Source of the DNA: Arthrobacter sp. Bi83
Lineage (GTDB): Bacteria; Actinomycetota; Actinomycetes; Actinomycetales; Micrococcaceae
Length of the DNA stretch: 43,727 nucleotides
Reading direction: 5' to 3'
Assembly: GCF_918698095.1 (NCBI RefSeq)
Contig: NZ_CAKKLY010000041.1
Location: 1-43,727 of the forward strand
Position 1 is the stretch's first letter, and every line of letters begins with the position of its first letter. This document shows positions 8,711 to 18,800 of this stretch, in pieces. Position numbers and translations under genes: made by a program. A model generated the notes under the pieces. It had not been told where the DNA came from. It saw only the letters and a list, made by a program, of their open reading frames with translations, and did no database searches.

Positions 8711-9614
8711 GCGCATTTTCCTCAGTTCCGGCGGCTTCGGTGCTGTCGGCAGAGCCATCCCTTCCCCCAGGACGTGGCAGCGTGTCCTCATCTTCCGCCG
8801 CGGAGGCCGTCCTCGGCGCCGTGGTGGAGACGCCATCTTCATTGAGGACGTTCCGGGCATCGACCACTATCACCGTAACGTTGTCCCGGCCGCCGCTCCG
8901 CAGCGCGGCCTGGATCAGCAGGTCAACGGCCTCCTGCGGGTCTGCTGCCGAGCTAAGGACGCCGAGCATCTGGTCGTCCGAGAGCTCGCCGTTAAGCCCG
9001 TCCGAGCAGACCATGACACGGTCACCCTCCTCGATCGGAAGCAGCCAGTAGTCGGCTTCCGTGTCATCGCCCGTGCCCAGAGCCCGGGTCACGACGTGGC
9101 GGCGGGGGTGGACCGTGGCCTGCTCGGCGGTGATCTCCCCGCTGTCCACAAGCTCCTGGACCTCGGAGTGGTCCACGCTGACCTGGGTGAGCGTGCCCTG
9201 GCTCAGCCGGTAGGTCCTGGAGTCCCCGACATTCATGACCAGCCAGTAGGGTATGCCCATTTGTTCCACCACCACCACGCCGGTCAGCGTGGTGCCCGCC
9301 CGCGATCCGGTCGCAGTGCGGATGGAATCGTCCGCCATGGCAAGGTACTGCTGCACCACCGATGCCGTGGCTGTCCGCGCTCCTGTGGCCAGCTGGGGCA
9401 TCTTTGCCAGGGCCCGCACGCACATGCCGCTCGCAACTTCACCTGCCTCATGGCCGCCCATTCCGTCTGCCACGGCGAATACGGGGTCGGAGGCAATGAA
9501 CGAGTCCTCATTAAGCTCGCGGCGCAGGCCACGGTCCGTTCCATAGCCGTAGCTCAGGCTAAGGCCTGGCGTGCTTCCGGCCGGTTCGGTGCGGGCTGCC
9601 TGCTGTGAGTTCAT
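8697..9614 (-). CDS. PP2C-family Ser/Thr protein phosphatase
   Basis: A 305-residue metal-dependent phosphatase, expected to remove phosphate from targets of the neighbouring kinase. All main PP2C motifs are present: RRELNEDSF, FAVADGMGGHEAGEVAS, MNVGDSRTYRL, VCSDGLNGEL and GRDNVTVIVV, which supply the Asp residues that bind two Mn/Mg ions. The catalytic domain fills about residues 20-255. The tail is acidic and Ser/Thr-rich (TTAPRTASAAEDEDTLPRPGG) and could itself be phosphorylated. No transmembrane segment is seen. It starts with ATG overlapping the RDD/FHA stop by 4 bases, so it is translationally coupled. Confidence 0.94.
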   Translation of the reverse strand: MNSQQAARTEPAGSTPGLSLSYGYGTDRGLRRELNEDSFIASDPVFAVADGMGGHEAGEVASGMCVRALAKMPQLATGARTATASVVQQYLAMADDSIRTATGSRAGTTLTGVVVVEQMGIPYWLVMNVGDSRTYRLSQGTLTQVSVDHSEVQELVDSGEITAEQATVHPRRHVVTRALGTGDDTEADYWLLPIEEGDRVMVCSDGLNGELSDDQMLGVLSSAADPQEAVDLLIQAALRSGGRDNVTVIVVDARNVLNEDGVSTTAPRTASAAEDEDTLPRPGGRDGSADSTEAAGTEENAHGRS

Positions 9615-10855
9615 GCTTGTCCTACGGTAAAGGTGCGGTCCCCGAAGTGAACGGTGGTTCCGGGGCTGACAAATGAGGGGACGCCCGGCTGCAAGGCCGT
9701 GCGGACGCCGTCCGGTGTGGTGACGGCGCTGCCGTTGGTGGAATTCCGGTCCGTTACCCAGACGCCCGCACCATCGGTGAGCAGGTGCAGGTGGGTCTTC
9801 GAAATGGTCCGCCCGGGATCCGGCACGGCGAGCAGTTGCGCCTGTGACTCTCCGGAACCGGCAGCGGGATTGCGCCCGATCAGCGCGTTCCGCTCCAGCC
9901 GGAAGTCCCGGCCGTCGTCGAGCCGTATCCTGAGCACCGCAATGGGCGCATCCTGCCCGACACCGCGCAGCCGGGTGCGGTCGACGCCGTCGTCCGGATG
10001 GCTGACGGAGGGAACGGCGTCGTGCACATGGCCGCCGGTCCTGGTGGCCACAGCCACCGGTGACGCCACCTGCTGGACGGGAGGAAGGTCCAGCGGGGCG
10101 AAGCTATACGGTCCCTGGATGCCACCCGACGTTACGGGATTGCGTCCGGCGGTGACGTCAAAAACGAGGGTTTTCGCGGCACGGTCCTGCCAGCCCTGGA
10201 GCCCGTCGTTCCTGTCCCAGGAGCTGGACAGCACCACGAGGAAAGCCCACGCACATCCCAAAAGGGCAAGGGGAACCAGGATCCACAGGGCTGAGTCGAA
10301 CCACTTGAAAAACACCACCACGGCGGCGGCGAGGACTGCCGGCAGCACCCCGGCCCCCGTGACGGTCCCCCGGAGGAAGGCGGCGCCCGTGCCGGGTGCG
10401 TACCCGTCCCTGTCTGTACTGCGGATGCCCATGAGCTGGTTGCCAACGGTGTTGCCGGAACGGCCCTCGAAGCCGGCAAGGACGAACATGTAGATGAGGG
10501 TCAGGCCCACCGCGATGCTTCCCAGCAGAACCAGCGTTCCGGTGTCATAGATGATGAAGCCGCCGCTGCGCGAACTCGTGACACTGGCGAACCCGAGGGA
10601 GAAGAGGACCACCAGGACAACCGCGGGTGCCAGCCAGTCAAGCACCGCCGCGCCAAGGCGCTTGCCCGGCGCGGCCGGGACCAGCTCCAGTTTGGCTCCC
10701 ATTTCCGTTCCTTCCCCCTGCCCTACCGGGATGCTACCGGGAAATTTCGCCGGGTGCGTCGCCGCCCCGCAGGCGGCGCAGTAGCTTGCGCCGGCTCGGA
10801 CCGGCTGCCCGCAGCGGCCGCAGCGCTTCCGCTGCTCCGTCGAGCCGTTAGTCAT
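9611..10855 (-). CDS. Zinc-ribbon, RDD membrane and FHA-domain protein
   Basis: A 414-residue membrane protein with three parts. It starts with a zinc ribbon (CGRCGQPVRAGASYCAACG), continues with an RDD-family membrane region with about four to five hydrophobic segments (from PGKRLGAAVLDWLAPAVVLV to DRAAKTLVFDV), and ends with an FHA domain (LIGRNPA, ISKTHLHL, NSTNGS). Between membrane part and FHA lies HPDDGVDRTRLRGV (9959-10000), nearly identical to a peptide in the kinase. I chose ATG at 10855, which overlaps the transglutaminase-like gene by 8 bases; the frame is open further upstream, but that part would overlap fully. It is probably the membrane node of the FHA/kinase circuit. Confidence 0.86.
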   Translation of the reverse strand: MTNGSTEQRKRCGRCGQPVRAGASYCAACGAATHPAKFPGSIPVGQGEGTEMGAKLELVPAAPGKRLGAAVLDWLAPAVVLVVLFSLGFASVTSSRSGGFIIYDTGTLVLLGSIAVGLTLIYMFVLAGFEGRSGNTVGNQLMGIRSTDRDGYAPGTGAAFLRGTVTGAGVLPAVLAAAVVVFFKWFDSALWILVPLALLGCAWAFLVVLSSSWDRNDGLQGWQDRAAKTLVFDVTAGRNPVTSGGIQGPYSFAPLDLPPVQQVASPVAVATRTGGHVHDAVPSVSHPDDGVDRTRLRGVGQDAPIAVLRIRLDDGRDFRLERNALIGRNPAAGSGESQAQLLAVPDPGRTISKTHLHLLTDGAGVWVTDRNSTNGSAVTTPDGVRTALQPGVPSFVSPGTTVHFGDRTFTVGQA

Positions 10856-13376
10856 GATCGGTCCCGGCATGGTCTGTTTGCTTCCCGGCGTCCCCGGCTG
10901 CCGTGCGCCGCACTGTGGCCGACGCCCACAGCCGCCGGACACTGAAGGCGCCCCTCGCATTGAAGGCGCCCCTGACATTGGTGGCGCGACGGCGGTTGAG
11001 AGCGCTCCGGGCGTCGCCCAGCAGCGATCTCGGCGAGAAGCGCGCCTGCTGGCGCCGCCAGAAGCCCACCGTTCCAGTCATTTCCTTGAGCGACCCGTCA
11101 ACGATGGTCCAATACTCGCGGACATCTTCCTCGCTGGGTTGGCCGGCGCCGAAAATCGAAGCGTCCGCCCGGTGCGCAAGCAGTGTGGTGGTGGCACTCG
11201 TGCTCGGAAAGGTCTCGGCGACCATGGCTGCCGACTCACGCCGCGTCGCGCGGCTGTCCACGGCCGCGCCCATGTCGGTGGCCAGACTCAGCACCTCGTT
11301 CCAGCCGCCGCCCACGCGTTGCGCAGGGTGTCCGTCCGTGAATCGGGCCCTTCGCCGCCGCGACTTCAGCAGGGCGATGAGCACCAGCGGGATGGCAAGG
11401 ATTCCGAGCGGAATCATGGCAATGCCGATGGCGCTGAGGATCGGTCCCCAAAAGAGCCACGGGTTGTTCTTCTTTTCGTCGGCGTCCAGCGCGTCAGGTG
11501 AGGAGTCCGGTGGAAGATCGGCCGGTTCCGGCGGCGGGGGCGGTGGCTGCAGGACCTGAGGCTTGGGCTTTGACTTATTTTCGGGGTCCGGCGGGATGGG
11601 GATGTTGTCCTTGGGCGGCGTGGGGTCGAAGGTGACCCAGCCGACACGGTCGAAGGCCACCTCCACCCAGGCATGGACGTCCTTGCCCAGGATCTTGATT
11701 TCGCCGGCACCGTTTTCGGGGCCCTTCGGGTCCGGGTAAAAGCCCATGACCACGCGCGCGGGCATCCCCAGGTGGCGAAGCATGAGGGACATGGCGACGG
11801 CGTATTGTTCGTCGTCGCCGAGCATTTGCTTGGCAGTCAGCAGGTCGCGGATGCGGGCGGCGCTGTGTCCGGACACGCTCGGCAGCTGTCCGTCAGCGAT
11901 GAGTCCGTTACTGAAGGCACCCGCCTTCTGGAAATGGGCTTCGATCTGCCGGACCCGGTCAATGGCCGTGGGGGCATCGGCCGAGAGATCGTTGGCCTGG
12001 GCACCAACCACCGGCGGGACCTCGGAGGCGTCCGGGAGCGTCACCTTGGCGAAGTCGTATTGGGTCAGCTGGCCGTGTTCGAGTTTTACCGGATCCGAGA
12101 CCTGGACGGTGTAGGAATCACCCGTGGACAGGCCTTTCGTGGTCACTGCCGTGTCGGTTCCGGAATTGAAATACAGCCCTGACGCAGCGCTCGCGGAGCC
12201 CGGGGCGAAGCTGAGGCCGGTGGTCTTCCTGCCGCCGGGAACGAAGTAGCCCTGGTAGTCCGCCACCGTGATGTCCAGGGTGTACTCGTTCGTGGGGACA
12301 GTTCCCGTGGGATCCGCCAGTGTGTTGATCGACTTGGCGTCGCCCACCTTGCTGAAGTTGCCCGACCCGTTCGGGTCCATGGTGTAGTTGGTGCCGTTAA
12401 AGGCATCGAGCGCGCCCAGCCGGACCCGGGCATCCTTGGGGAGCCCCTTGACGACAAACAGTGCGTCGTCCTTCTTGTCCTTGACGAAGTTGCGGAAGCT
12501 CGCCAAAGGCGTGACGTAGTCCTTGGGATCAAACGGCGGCACAACAACGTTGCGCAAGACCCTGCGTTCGTCGCCTGCGGAGATCAGTGGCGATACAGCT
12601 GCCGTGACGCCCACCGTCGCCGCAATGACGGCGGCCCCCGCAGCGAGCCGCCGCGTCCGGACCCGTGCTGCGGTATCGGCGTCGTGCTGGGGACGGTTGA
12701 CCGACACCTTGCGCGTGTCGGTGCTCCGCAGGCAGTCCCGGCGGAAGGACGCCCACGCAATGGCCACCACAGTCAGGGCAACGCCCCTTTCCACCGTCAG
12801 GAACCCCGCATTGGTGCTGAAGGCGATGCCGGTGACAAACAGGAGCAGCACGGGCAGCAGCGGCCAGTACGGGCTCCTGAGCCGCCAGGTCAGCACTCCT
12901 GCGGCAACCGCGGCGATGAGCGAGCTGAGGAAGGGGACGATCAGCACTCCCCCGGCCTTACCCACCGGAACCCCGACGGTGAGCATGTCCTTCCAGGCGA
13001 AAACGACTCCCAGAAGGAGCGTCCGAAGCGAGTCCGGGCTCGGGATGACTCCGGCGATGGCTGCGCCCGGCACGGCGAGGGCGGTGCCACAAACCAGATA
13101 CGCGCCGAGTGCCAGGGCGGTGGTGATCAGAAGCCCCAGCCGGAAATGCGCGTTGCAGGCAGCAATGGCCAGGCCAAGAATGATGCCGCCGAATCCTGCC
13201 ACGAGATAGTACGGGTCGCCGCCGAAGCTGAGGCTGAACCCGAGGACGCCAAGGCCCAGCAGGACGGTGAGCGCACCGGCGTCGAGCAGGAAATGCCACG
13301 GCGGCTGGCCGCCGGCGAAGGCGGACGACGGCGGCGAAGCCTGCCGCCGCCGTCGGAGTCCTGTTGCCTGGCTCAT
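10848..13376 (-). CDS. Transglutaminase-like membrane protein (TgpA/DUF3488 type), catalytic Cys missing
   Basis: An 842-residue protein. The N-terminal third is hydrophobic with about six to seven membrane segments. An extracytoplasmic region with a transglutaminase-like core follows, then a Pro-rich stretch, one more membrane helix (about LFWGPILSAIGIAMIPLGILAIPLVLI) and a basic cytoplasmic tail. In the core, His568 (DVHAWVEV) and Asp584 (TFDPTPP) of the usual Cys-His-Asp triad are present. The helix that normally reads G-x-C-E-x-F/Y-A reads GDDEQYAVAMSLML, putting Asp522 where Cys is expected. It may therefore be a pseudoenzyme. It overlaps DUF58 by 4 bases and is part of the common MoxR-DUF58-transglutaminase triad. 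Confidence 0.88.
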   Translation of the reverse strand: MSQATGLRRRRQASPPSSAFAGGQPPWHFLLDAGALTVLLGLGVLGFSLSFGGDPYYLVAGFGGIILGLAIAACNAHFRLGLLITTALALGAYLVCGTALAVPGAAIAGVIPSPDSLRTLLLGVVFAWKDMLTVGVPVGKAGGVLIVPFLSSLIAAVAAGVLTWRLRSPYWPLLPVLLLFVTGIAFSTNAGFLTVERGVALTVVAIAWASFRRDCLRSTDTRKVSVNRPQHDADTAARVRTRRLAAGAAVIAATVGVTAAVSPLISAGDERRVLRNVVVPPFDPKDYVTPLASFRNFVKDKKDDALFVVKGLPKDARVRLGALDAFNGTNYTMDPNGSGNFSKVGDAKSINTLADPTGTVPTNEYTLDITVADYQGYFVPGGRKTTGLSFAPGSASAASGLYFNSGTDTAVTTKGLSTGDSYTVQVSDPVKLEHGQLTQYDFAKVTLPDASEVPPVVGAQANDLSADAPTAIDRVRQIEAHFQKAGAFSNGLIADGQLPSVSGHSAARIRDLLTAKQMLGDDEQYAVAMSLMLRHLGMPARVVMGFYPDPKGPENGAGEIKILGKDVHAWVEVAFDRVGWVTFDPTPPKDNIPIPPDPENKSKPKPQVLQPPPPPPEPADLPPDSSPDALDADEKKNNPWLFWGPILSAIGIAMIPLGILAIPLVLIALLKSRRRRARFTDGHPAQRVGGGWNEVLSLATDMGAAVDSRATRRESAAMVAETFPSTSATTTLLAHRADASIFGAGQPSEEDVREYWTIVDGSLKEMTGTVGFWRRQQARFSPRSLLGDARSALNRRRATNVRGAFNARGAFSVRRLWASATVRRTAAGDAGKQTDHAGTDHD

Positions 13377-14740
13377 GCGGCTGCCTTTCGCAGGACGGCG
13401 GGAAGGTCTGACAGGTCGCCGAGGGTCAGCACCGTAAGGTCGGCGATATTCGCCCGCGCCGGTGCAGCATGCTCGTCCACCCGCACGGCAAGGCTGCGGA
13501 CGCCCGGCGGCACCGAGGCGGCCGCAGAGCGGAGCTGGGTTGGCGTCACACGGCTGCCCACCACGAAGAACACGACGGACGCGTTGGGGACGGTGTCCGC
13601 CAGGGTCCGGGCGAGGTCGACGGCGGTCTTCCGCAGCGGGGTGCCCACGATCCGGGTCATGCCGTCGAGCATGGTGCGGCCCGTCTCGCAGCGGAGCGGC
13701 CCCGCCTGTGTCAGGACGTCCAGTTCGCGCTGTTCGCGGATGGCCTGCCGGCCGATCGAGGCTGCCGCGGAGATGGCCATTTCAAATTCGTGTTCGGAGG
13801 CGTACTCATCGGTGTTGATGGACAGTGAGACGGCCAGGTGGGCGCGGCGGGTTTCCTCGAACTGGCGCACCATGAGCTTGCCGGTCCGCGCGGTGGTCTT
13901 CCAGTGGATGTGGCGCCGGTCATCGCCCGGCACATAGTCGCGCAGCGCGTGGAACGATACGTCTGCGCTGGAAAGATCGGTGGTGGGCATGCCCTCAAGG
14001 TCGCGGATGAATCCGGCCGCGGAACCGGCCAGCGCCACCGTTTTCGGGTGGACGTAGAGGTCCTCGGGCTCCGTCCAGAGGACCTGGCGGCGCAGCAGGT
14101 GCAGCGGATCGGCCCGGACAGAACGCACGGGCCCCACCACGATGACCGAACGGCGTGCAGTGGGAATGGTGAACAGGTCCTCGTGCACCTGCTGCGGCTT
14201 CATGCGCGGCAGGTGGAAGACGGCCGTCGCCGAGCCAACCGGCAGTTCCAGATCTGCGGGCAGCAGAGGCCGCGCGGAGGTGTTGGACACCACAATGCTC
14301 CCCACTGCGCTGTCCCCCACCGCCACCCGGGTACGGGCCAGATCCAGCAGGACGCCGTACGAGGACCTGCCCAGGATAAAACCGACGGCGATGACGAACA
14401 GCACGAGCGCTGCGATGGCCGCGGCCTTGGCCTCCTGCCAGCCGTAAGCCTGTCCGGCAGTCCACAGGAGGACCGCTGCCCCGACAACAGACCAGCCGAG
14501 GACGCTCACGACCGCCAGCACGGGCTGGATACGGCGTGTCCACCACCGGCTGACCGCACGCCAGGCCGGAACCAGGGCCAGGCCGGCTATGCTGCTGGCC
14601 TCTGACCATACTGCCGACGGGTGAAGCCTGCCGGGCCCGCCTGCCTTCGTGACGGGCCGCCCTTCGCCGAAGGGGCGCCGTTCGCCGAACGGCCGGCGGA
14701 TGCGGTCAGCAAGCCTGGTAAAGGGAGTGCCGGAGGACAT
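13373..14740 (-). CDS. DUF58 domain protein
   Basis: A 455-residue membrane protein of the DUF58 family, a constant partner of MoxR ATPases. Two hydrophobic segments lie near residues 65-105 (PVLAVVSVLGWSVVGAAVLLW and AAAIAALVLFVIAVGFILG). The DUF58 signature DYVPGDDRRHIHWKTTAR sits at about 268-285, followed by a vWA-like region with SLSINTDE. I chose ATG at 14740 (MSSGTPFTRLADR), with AAAGG about 7 bases upstream. A longer open frame to 15061 would cover the 70-base gap and part of moxR and has no family resemblance. The N-terminus has a repeated RRPFGEGRP-type basic stretch. It overlaps the transglutaminase-like gene by 4 bases. Confidence 0.88.
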   Translation of the reverse strand: MSSGTPFTRLADRIRRPFGERRPFGEGRPVTKAGGPGRLHPSAVWSEASSIAGLALVPAWRAVSRWWTRRIQPVLAVVSVLGWSVVGAAVLLWTAGQAYGWQEAKAAAIAALVLFVIAVGFILGRSSYGVLLDLARTRVAVGDSAVGSIVVSNTSARPLLPADLELPVGSATAVFHLPRMKPQQVHEDLFTIPTARRSVIVVGPVRSVRADPLHLLRRQVLWTEPEDLYVHPKTVALAGSAAGFIRDLEGMPTTDLSSADVSFHALRDYVPGDDRRHIHWKTTARTGKLMVRQFEETRRAHLAVSLSINTDEYASEHEFEMAISAAASIGRQAIREQRELDVLTQAGPLRCETGRTMLDGMTRIVGTPLRKTAVDLARTLADTVPNASVVFFVVGSRVTPTQLRSAAASVPPGVRSLAVRVDEHAAPARANIADLTVLTLGDLSDLPAVLRKAAA

Positions 14741-14810
14741 GTGGAAACCTTTGTTAGCGATGCTTCGGTGGGTGTCGGTTCGGTAGCTGCCGTGCTTTAG
14801 GGGCCGCGTC

Positions 14811-15782
14811 CTAGACTGCCGCGCGCTGCTGCGGAGCGGCGACGTCGGCCAGTACCCGGGAGAGGACGGCCTCAGGGGTGGCCCCGGAGAACTCGGCCTC
14901 GGGGTCCATGACGAAGCGGTGGGTCCAGACCACCGCCGCGAGGTCCTTGATGTCGTCCGGCAGGACGAAATTGCGCCCCTGGCCCGCCGCCCAGACCTTG
15001 GCTGCCCGGACCATGGCCAGCGCGCCGCGGACGGAAACGCCGAGGCGGGTCTCCGGGGCATTGCGCGTCTCCTCGCAGACCCGGGAGATGTACTCGAGCA
15101 CCGCGGTGTCCACGTGGGTGGTTGCGGCGAGGTCGGCCATGTCCGCCACTGCCTGGGTGGTGATGACCGGCTGCAGGCCCTTGGAGCGGTCCCTGAGGTT
15201 GGTGCCGCCCAGCAGCTGGACCGTGGAGGCGTGGTCCGGGTACCCGATGGAGGTCTTGATGAGGAAGCGGTCCAGCTGTGCCTCGGGCAGCCGGTAGGTG
15301 CCGGCCTGCTCGATCGGGTTCTGGGTGGCCATCACCATGAACGGGCGGCCGGCCTCGTAGGTGGTGCCGTCCACCGTAACGCGGGATTCCTCCATGACCT
15401 CAAGCAGCGCCGACTGGGTCTTGGGCGATGCGCGGTTGATCTCGTCGGCAAGGACGATGTTGCTGAAGACCGGGCCCTTGTGGAACTCGAACTTCTGCGT
15501 TTTCTGGTCGTAGATGGTCACGCCCGTCACGTCCGAGGGCAGCAGGTCCGGGGTGAACTGGATACGGTTGTTGGATCCCTTGACAGTCGCTGCCAGGGCG
15601 CGAGCCAGCGACGTCTTACCGGTCCCTGGGGCGTCCTCGAACAGGACATGCCCCTCGGCGAGCATGGCTGTGAAGGTCAGGCGGATGACGTGAGCCTTGC
15701 CCAGAACCGCCTGCCCCACGTTGGCCACGAGCTTCTCAAAGGTGGCTGCAAACCACTCGGCCTGCTCGGTTGTCATGGTCAT
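14811..15782 (-). CDS. MoxR-family AAA+ ATPase
   Basis: A 323-residue AAA+ ATPase. Walker A is APGTGKTS (51-58), Walker B VLADEINRA (about 110-118), sensor 1 is MATQNPIE, and the lid domain carries the SVRGALAMVRAAKVWA motif. MoxR proteins act as chaperone-like ATPases for maturation of partner complexes, and the partner here should be the DUF58 and transglutaminase-like proteins downstream. ATG at 15782 is preferred because GAGGA lies 7 bases upstream; another ATG lies 6 codons earlier at 15800. It follows the giant rod gene by 78 bases. Confidence 0.93.
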   Translation of the reverse strand: MTMTTEQAEWFAATFEKLVANVGQAVLGKAHVIRLTFTAMLAEGHVLFEDAPGTGKTSLARALAATVKGSNNRIQFTPDLLPSDVTGVTIYDQKTQKFEFHKGPVFSNIVLADEINRASPKTQSALLEVMEESRVTVDGTTYEAGRPFMVMATQNPIEQAGTYRLPEAQLDRFLIKTSIGYPDHASTVQLLGGTNLRDRSKGLQPVITTQAVADMADLAATTHVDTAVLEYISRVCEETRNAPETRLGVSVRGALAMVRAAKVWAAGQGRNFVLPDDIKDLAAVVWTHRFVMDPEAEFSGATPEAVLSRVLADVAAPQQRAAV

Positions 15783-15860
15783 GTGTCGGTCCTCTTCCAT
15801 CCGGCCTGCACTTGCAAGCTAAATCCGTGATGCTTCATGTGTCCTGCGTGGCTCGAGGGA

Positions 15861-18800
15861 TCAGCACTGGCCCACGCCGGGGCCTCTGACGTCCACCGTG
15901 ATGCCTTTGACGTACCAGCCGGAGTGCGGGCCGCCGTTCATCTTGTACCACCGGCCGTTGTTGTTGTAGATGTCGGCCCAGCAGGGTGTGGCGATCCAGC
16001 CGTCCGAATAGGACACCCAGTTGGCGTCGCTCCCGCCGCAGCTGCGGGTTGCGGCGTTGTACCGGTCCGGGACGCCTGGCTTGCCGGGGCAGCTGTTGTT
16101 GTCGCTTCTCTTGACCCTGACCTCAGTCAGCGGAGGTGCGGGATCGGCCCCCGAAGTGGAGGCTGCGGTGTCGGCCGCGCCGCAGTCCTTGATCCCGTTG
16201 GTGCCGTTGCAGGCGCGGACCGCCAGTGTATGCCGCTGGCCCCAGCCGCCGCCGGAGTGGTTGTACTGCCGGGTCAGGCCGACGGACTTGAAGCCGGTGC
16301 CGTCATAGTTGACCTCATAGCGGTTGATGGGCCGCCCGTTGTTGTTGGGTGCGCTCCATGTCCAGTGCACCTGGGGGTCTCCCTTGGCAGACGTCTCGCC
16401 GGAAACCGCCGGCGTGGCGGGCGGGCCGTACGGCACTGCTGATCCAATCGCCTTGGCGTCCCCGGACACGTTGTTCTTAGTGGACGTGGCGATGATGTTG
16501 ACTGTCACGTTCCTGCCGTTGGGCTGGTTCGTGATGGTTCCTCCGCCGGCGGCAATGGGCCCTGAGCCGTAGGCGGTGGACCAGCGGTAGCGGATTTCAT
16601 CGGCTTGGGAGCCGTTGCGCTGGGCTTCGGTCAGCGGCGTGAACGTCACGTCCAGCTGTCCGCTGTTTCCCGGCGCGCGCACGCTGCCGCTGTTGGCCGT
16701 GCCCGGCTTTCCTGCAGCGCGTATGGCCGCCGACTGGGCGCTGGTCCCGGACGTTCCCGCTTTGTTGGTGGCCGACACAGTGAAGGTGTAGTCGGTTTCG
16801 GAGTTTGCCACCGAAACGTTCAGGGACGTTCCGGAAGCCACCTGCTGGCTCTTGACCGCGGTCCCTCCGCGCAGTGTTGTCAGCGTGTAGGCGGACACGG
16901 CGTCGCCGTTGTTGTTTGGCGCGGTCCAGTTCACCTGCAGCTGGCTCTGGTTGCCCACGGAGCCGGCGCCGGAAACTGTCGGCGCGGCCGGTGTCACGGG
17001 GACTCCGGCTGGGGTTTCCGCGGCGGAGTAGGGGCTCCATTCGGAAGGGTCCTTGGCGTCGTTCTTGGCCAGGACGCGCACTTTGTAGGCAACGCCGTTC
17101 TGGAGGCCCTTCCAGACGTAGGTCGCGGCCGTGAGGTTCTGGATCTGCGCATTCTGCCCGGCGGGCGCCGGCGAAATCTCGAGGTCGTAGGACTTGACCG
17201 GCGAGCCCTTGCTGGCCGGCGCCTTCCACGTGATGGTGAGCTGCTTGTCGCCAAACTTCATCGCGGGAGCAAGAGGGGTGTCGGGCTTGACGTCGGGGCG
17301 GACCTCAGCCGAGACCGGCGAACGATCGGAGTCGCCGAAGTCGTTCGTGGCCGTGACCTGGAAGTGGTATTTGGTGTTGTTCACCAGGTTGTTCAAAGTG
17401 CACGAGTTGGCCGGGCAATCCTGCCGGTAGCCGCCCTCGCCATAGACCGTGTACTTGGTGATGGGTGAGCCGCGGTCCGCGGGTGCGGTCCAGTTCAGCA
17501 GGGCGGTCTGGTCACCGACACTTTGCGCCTGCGGCGTGGTGGGCGCAAGCGGCTTGTCCTTGACAGTCAGCCGGATCCGGGCCGTGGCGTAGCGGGAGGC
17601 TTCGTCGGTCTTATCCGCCACGGTGTAGGACACAATGAGCGTTCCGGAAAAACCGGCCGACGGCGTGACCGTCACCGAGTCCCCCGAGGTGGCCGCCGAG
17701 CCCTGGCCGGTTTCGGTCGCCACGCCAATGATCTTGAGGGGCACGTCCGGGAAGGGGTTGGAGTCGTTCGCCAGCACCTTCACAGTCACGGGCTTGCCGG
17801 CCGCCGCATCGGCCTCGATGTCGTCGTTGGCCACCGCCTTGGCGCGGTTGGAGGCAGTGACAGAGAGGCGGAACGTTGCGACGGCTTCCAGCCCGCGCGG
17901 GTCCTTCGCCTTGACCTGCACAGAGCCGGCCTCGCCCGGACGCACCCCGTCCCTCGCCGAGACCTTCAGGGATGCGCCGTCAATGTCCGCGCTGAAGCCC
18001 TGCGGCACCGCGCCGAGGACTTCGTACTTCATGTTCGGCACGTCGTCCCGGTCCGGGTCGGAGGTCAGCCCGGCCAGGTCTGTGCGCGCTGAGTCGCCCT
18101 GCGGGACGTCGACGGCTCCGCCCAGCAGCGCAGGCGGGTTGTTTCGGTTCGGATCAGGCAGGACCTTGGTCCGGATGCTCAGGGTGGACTTCAGGCCGGC
18201 AGGATCATCAGGGCCAGAGCCGTCCGTGACTTCAAAGCTGATGGACCCCGGGCCCACGTAATCCTTGCCTGCGGTGTACTTGACTGCGGTGCCGTTGCCT
18301 GCCACGGGGTCGCTGCCGTCCGCCCCGATGAGCTTGATCCGGTCGGTCTGGGTCAGGCGGGGTGAACGGCCTTCCCGGACTTTCACCCACTCCGCCAGGT
18401 TTGCCGTGACGGACTGGCCGGCAATGACCTCCAGGACGTCGTCCTTGGCGAGGGTCGGGACCTGCTGCCCGATGCCCGGCACCCAGATAATCGCGGTGGA
18501 CTTCTTGCCGTCAACGTCCTCGACGCTGTACGGCACCAACTGCGGCTGCTCGGTCAGTTCGACGATCATGTTGCCGTCCTTGCCCGGGCGGGCGGTTTCG
18601 CTCCCGCTGGTGACCTTTAGGTTCTCACCGACGCCATCCGGGTCTTCGTCGTTTTTCAGCACAGGGACGTCGACGGCGGTTTTGCCCAGGGTCTGGGCAG
18701 ACGTCACCCGGTCATCCCTGGCGATGGGCGCCTGGAGCGGGACCTTGCTGTCCACTTGCATGGTGATGGCCGCCTGCGCAGAGGCGCCGCGCTCGTCGGC

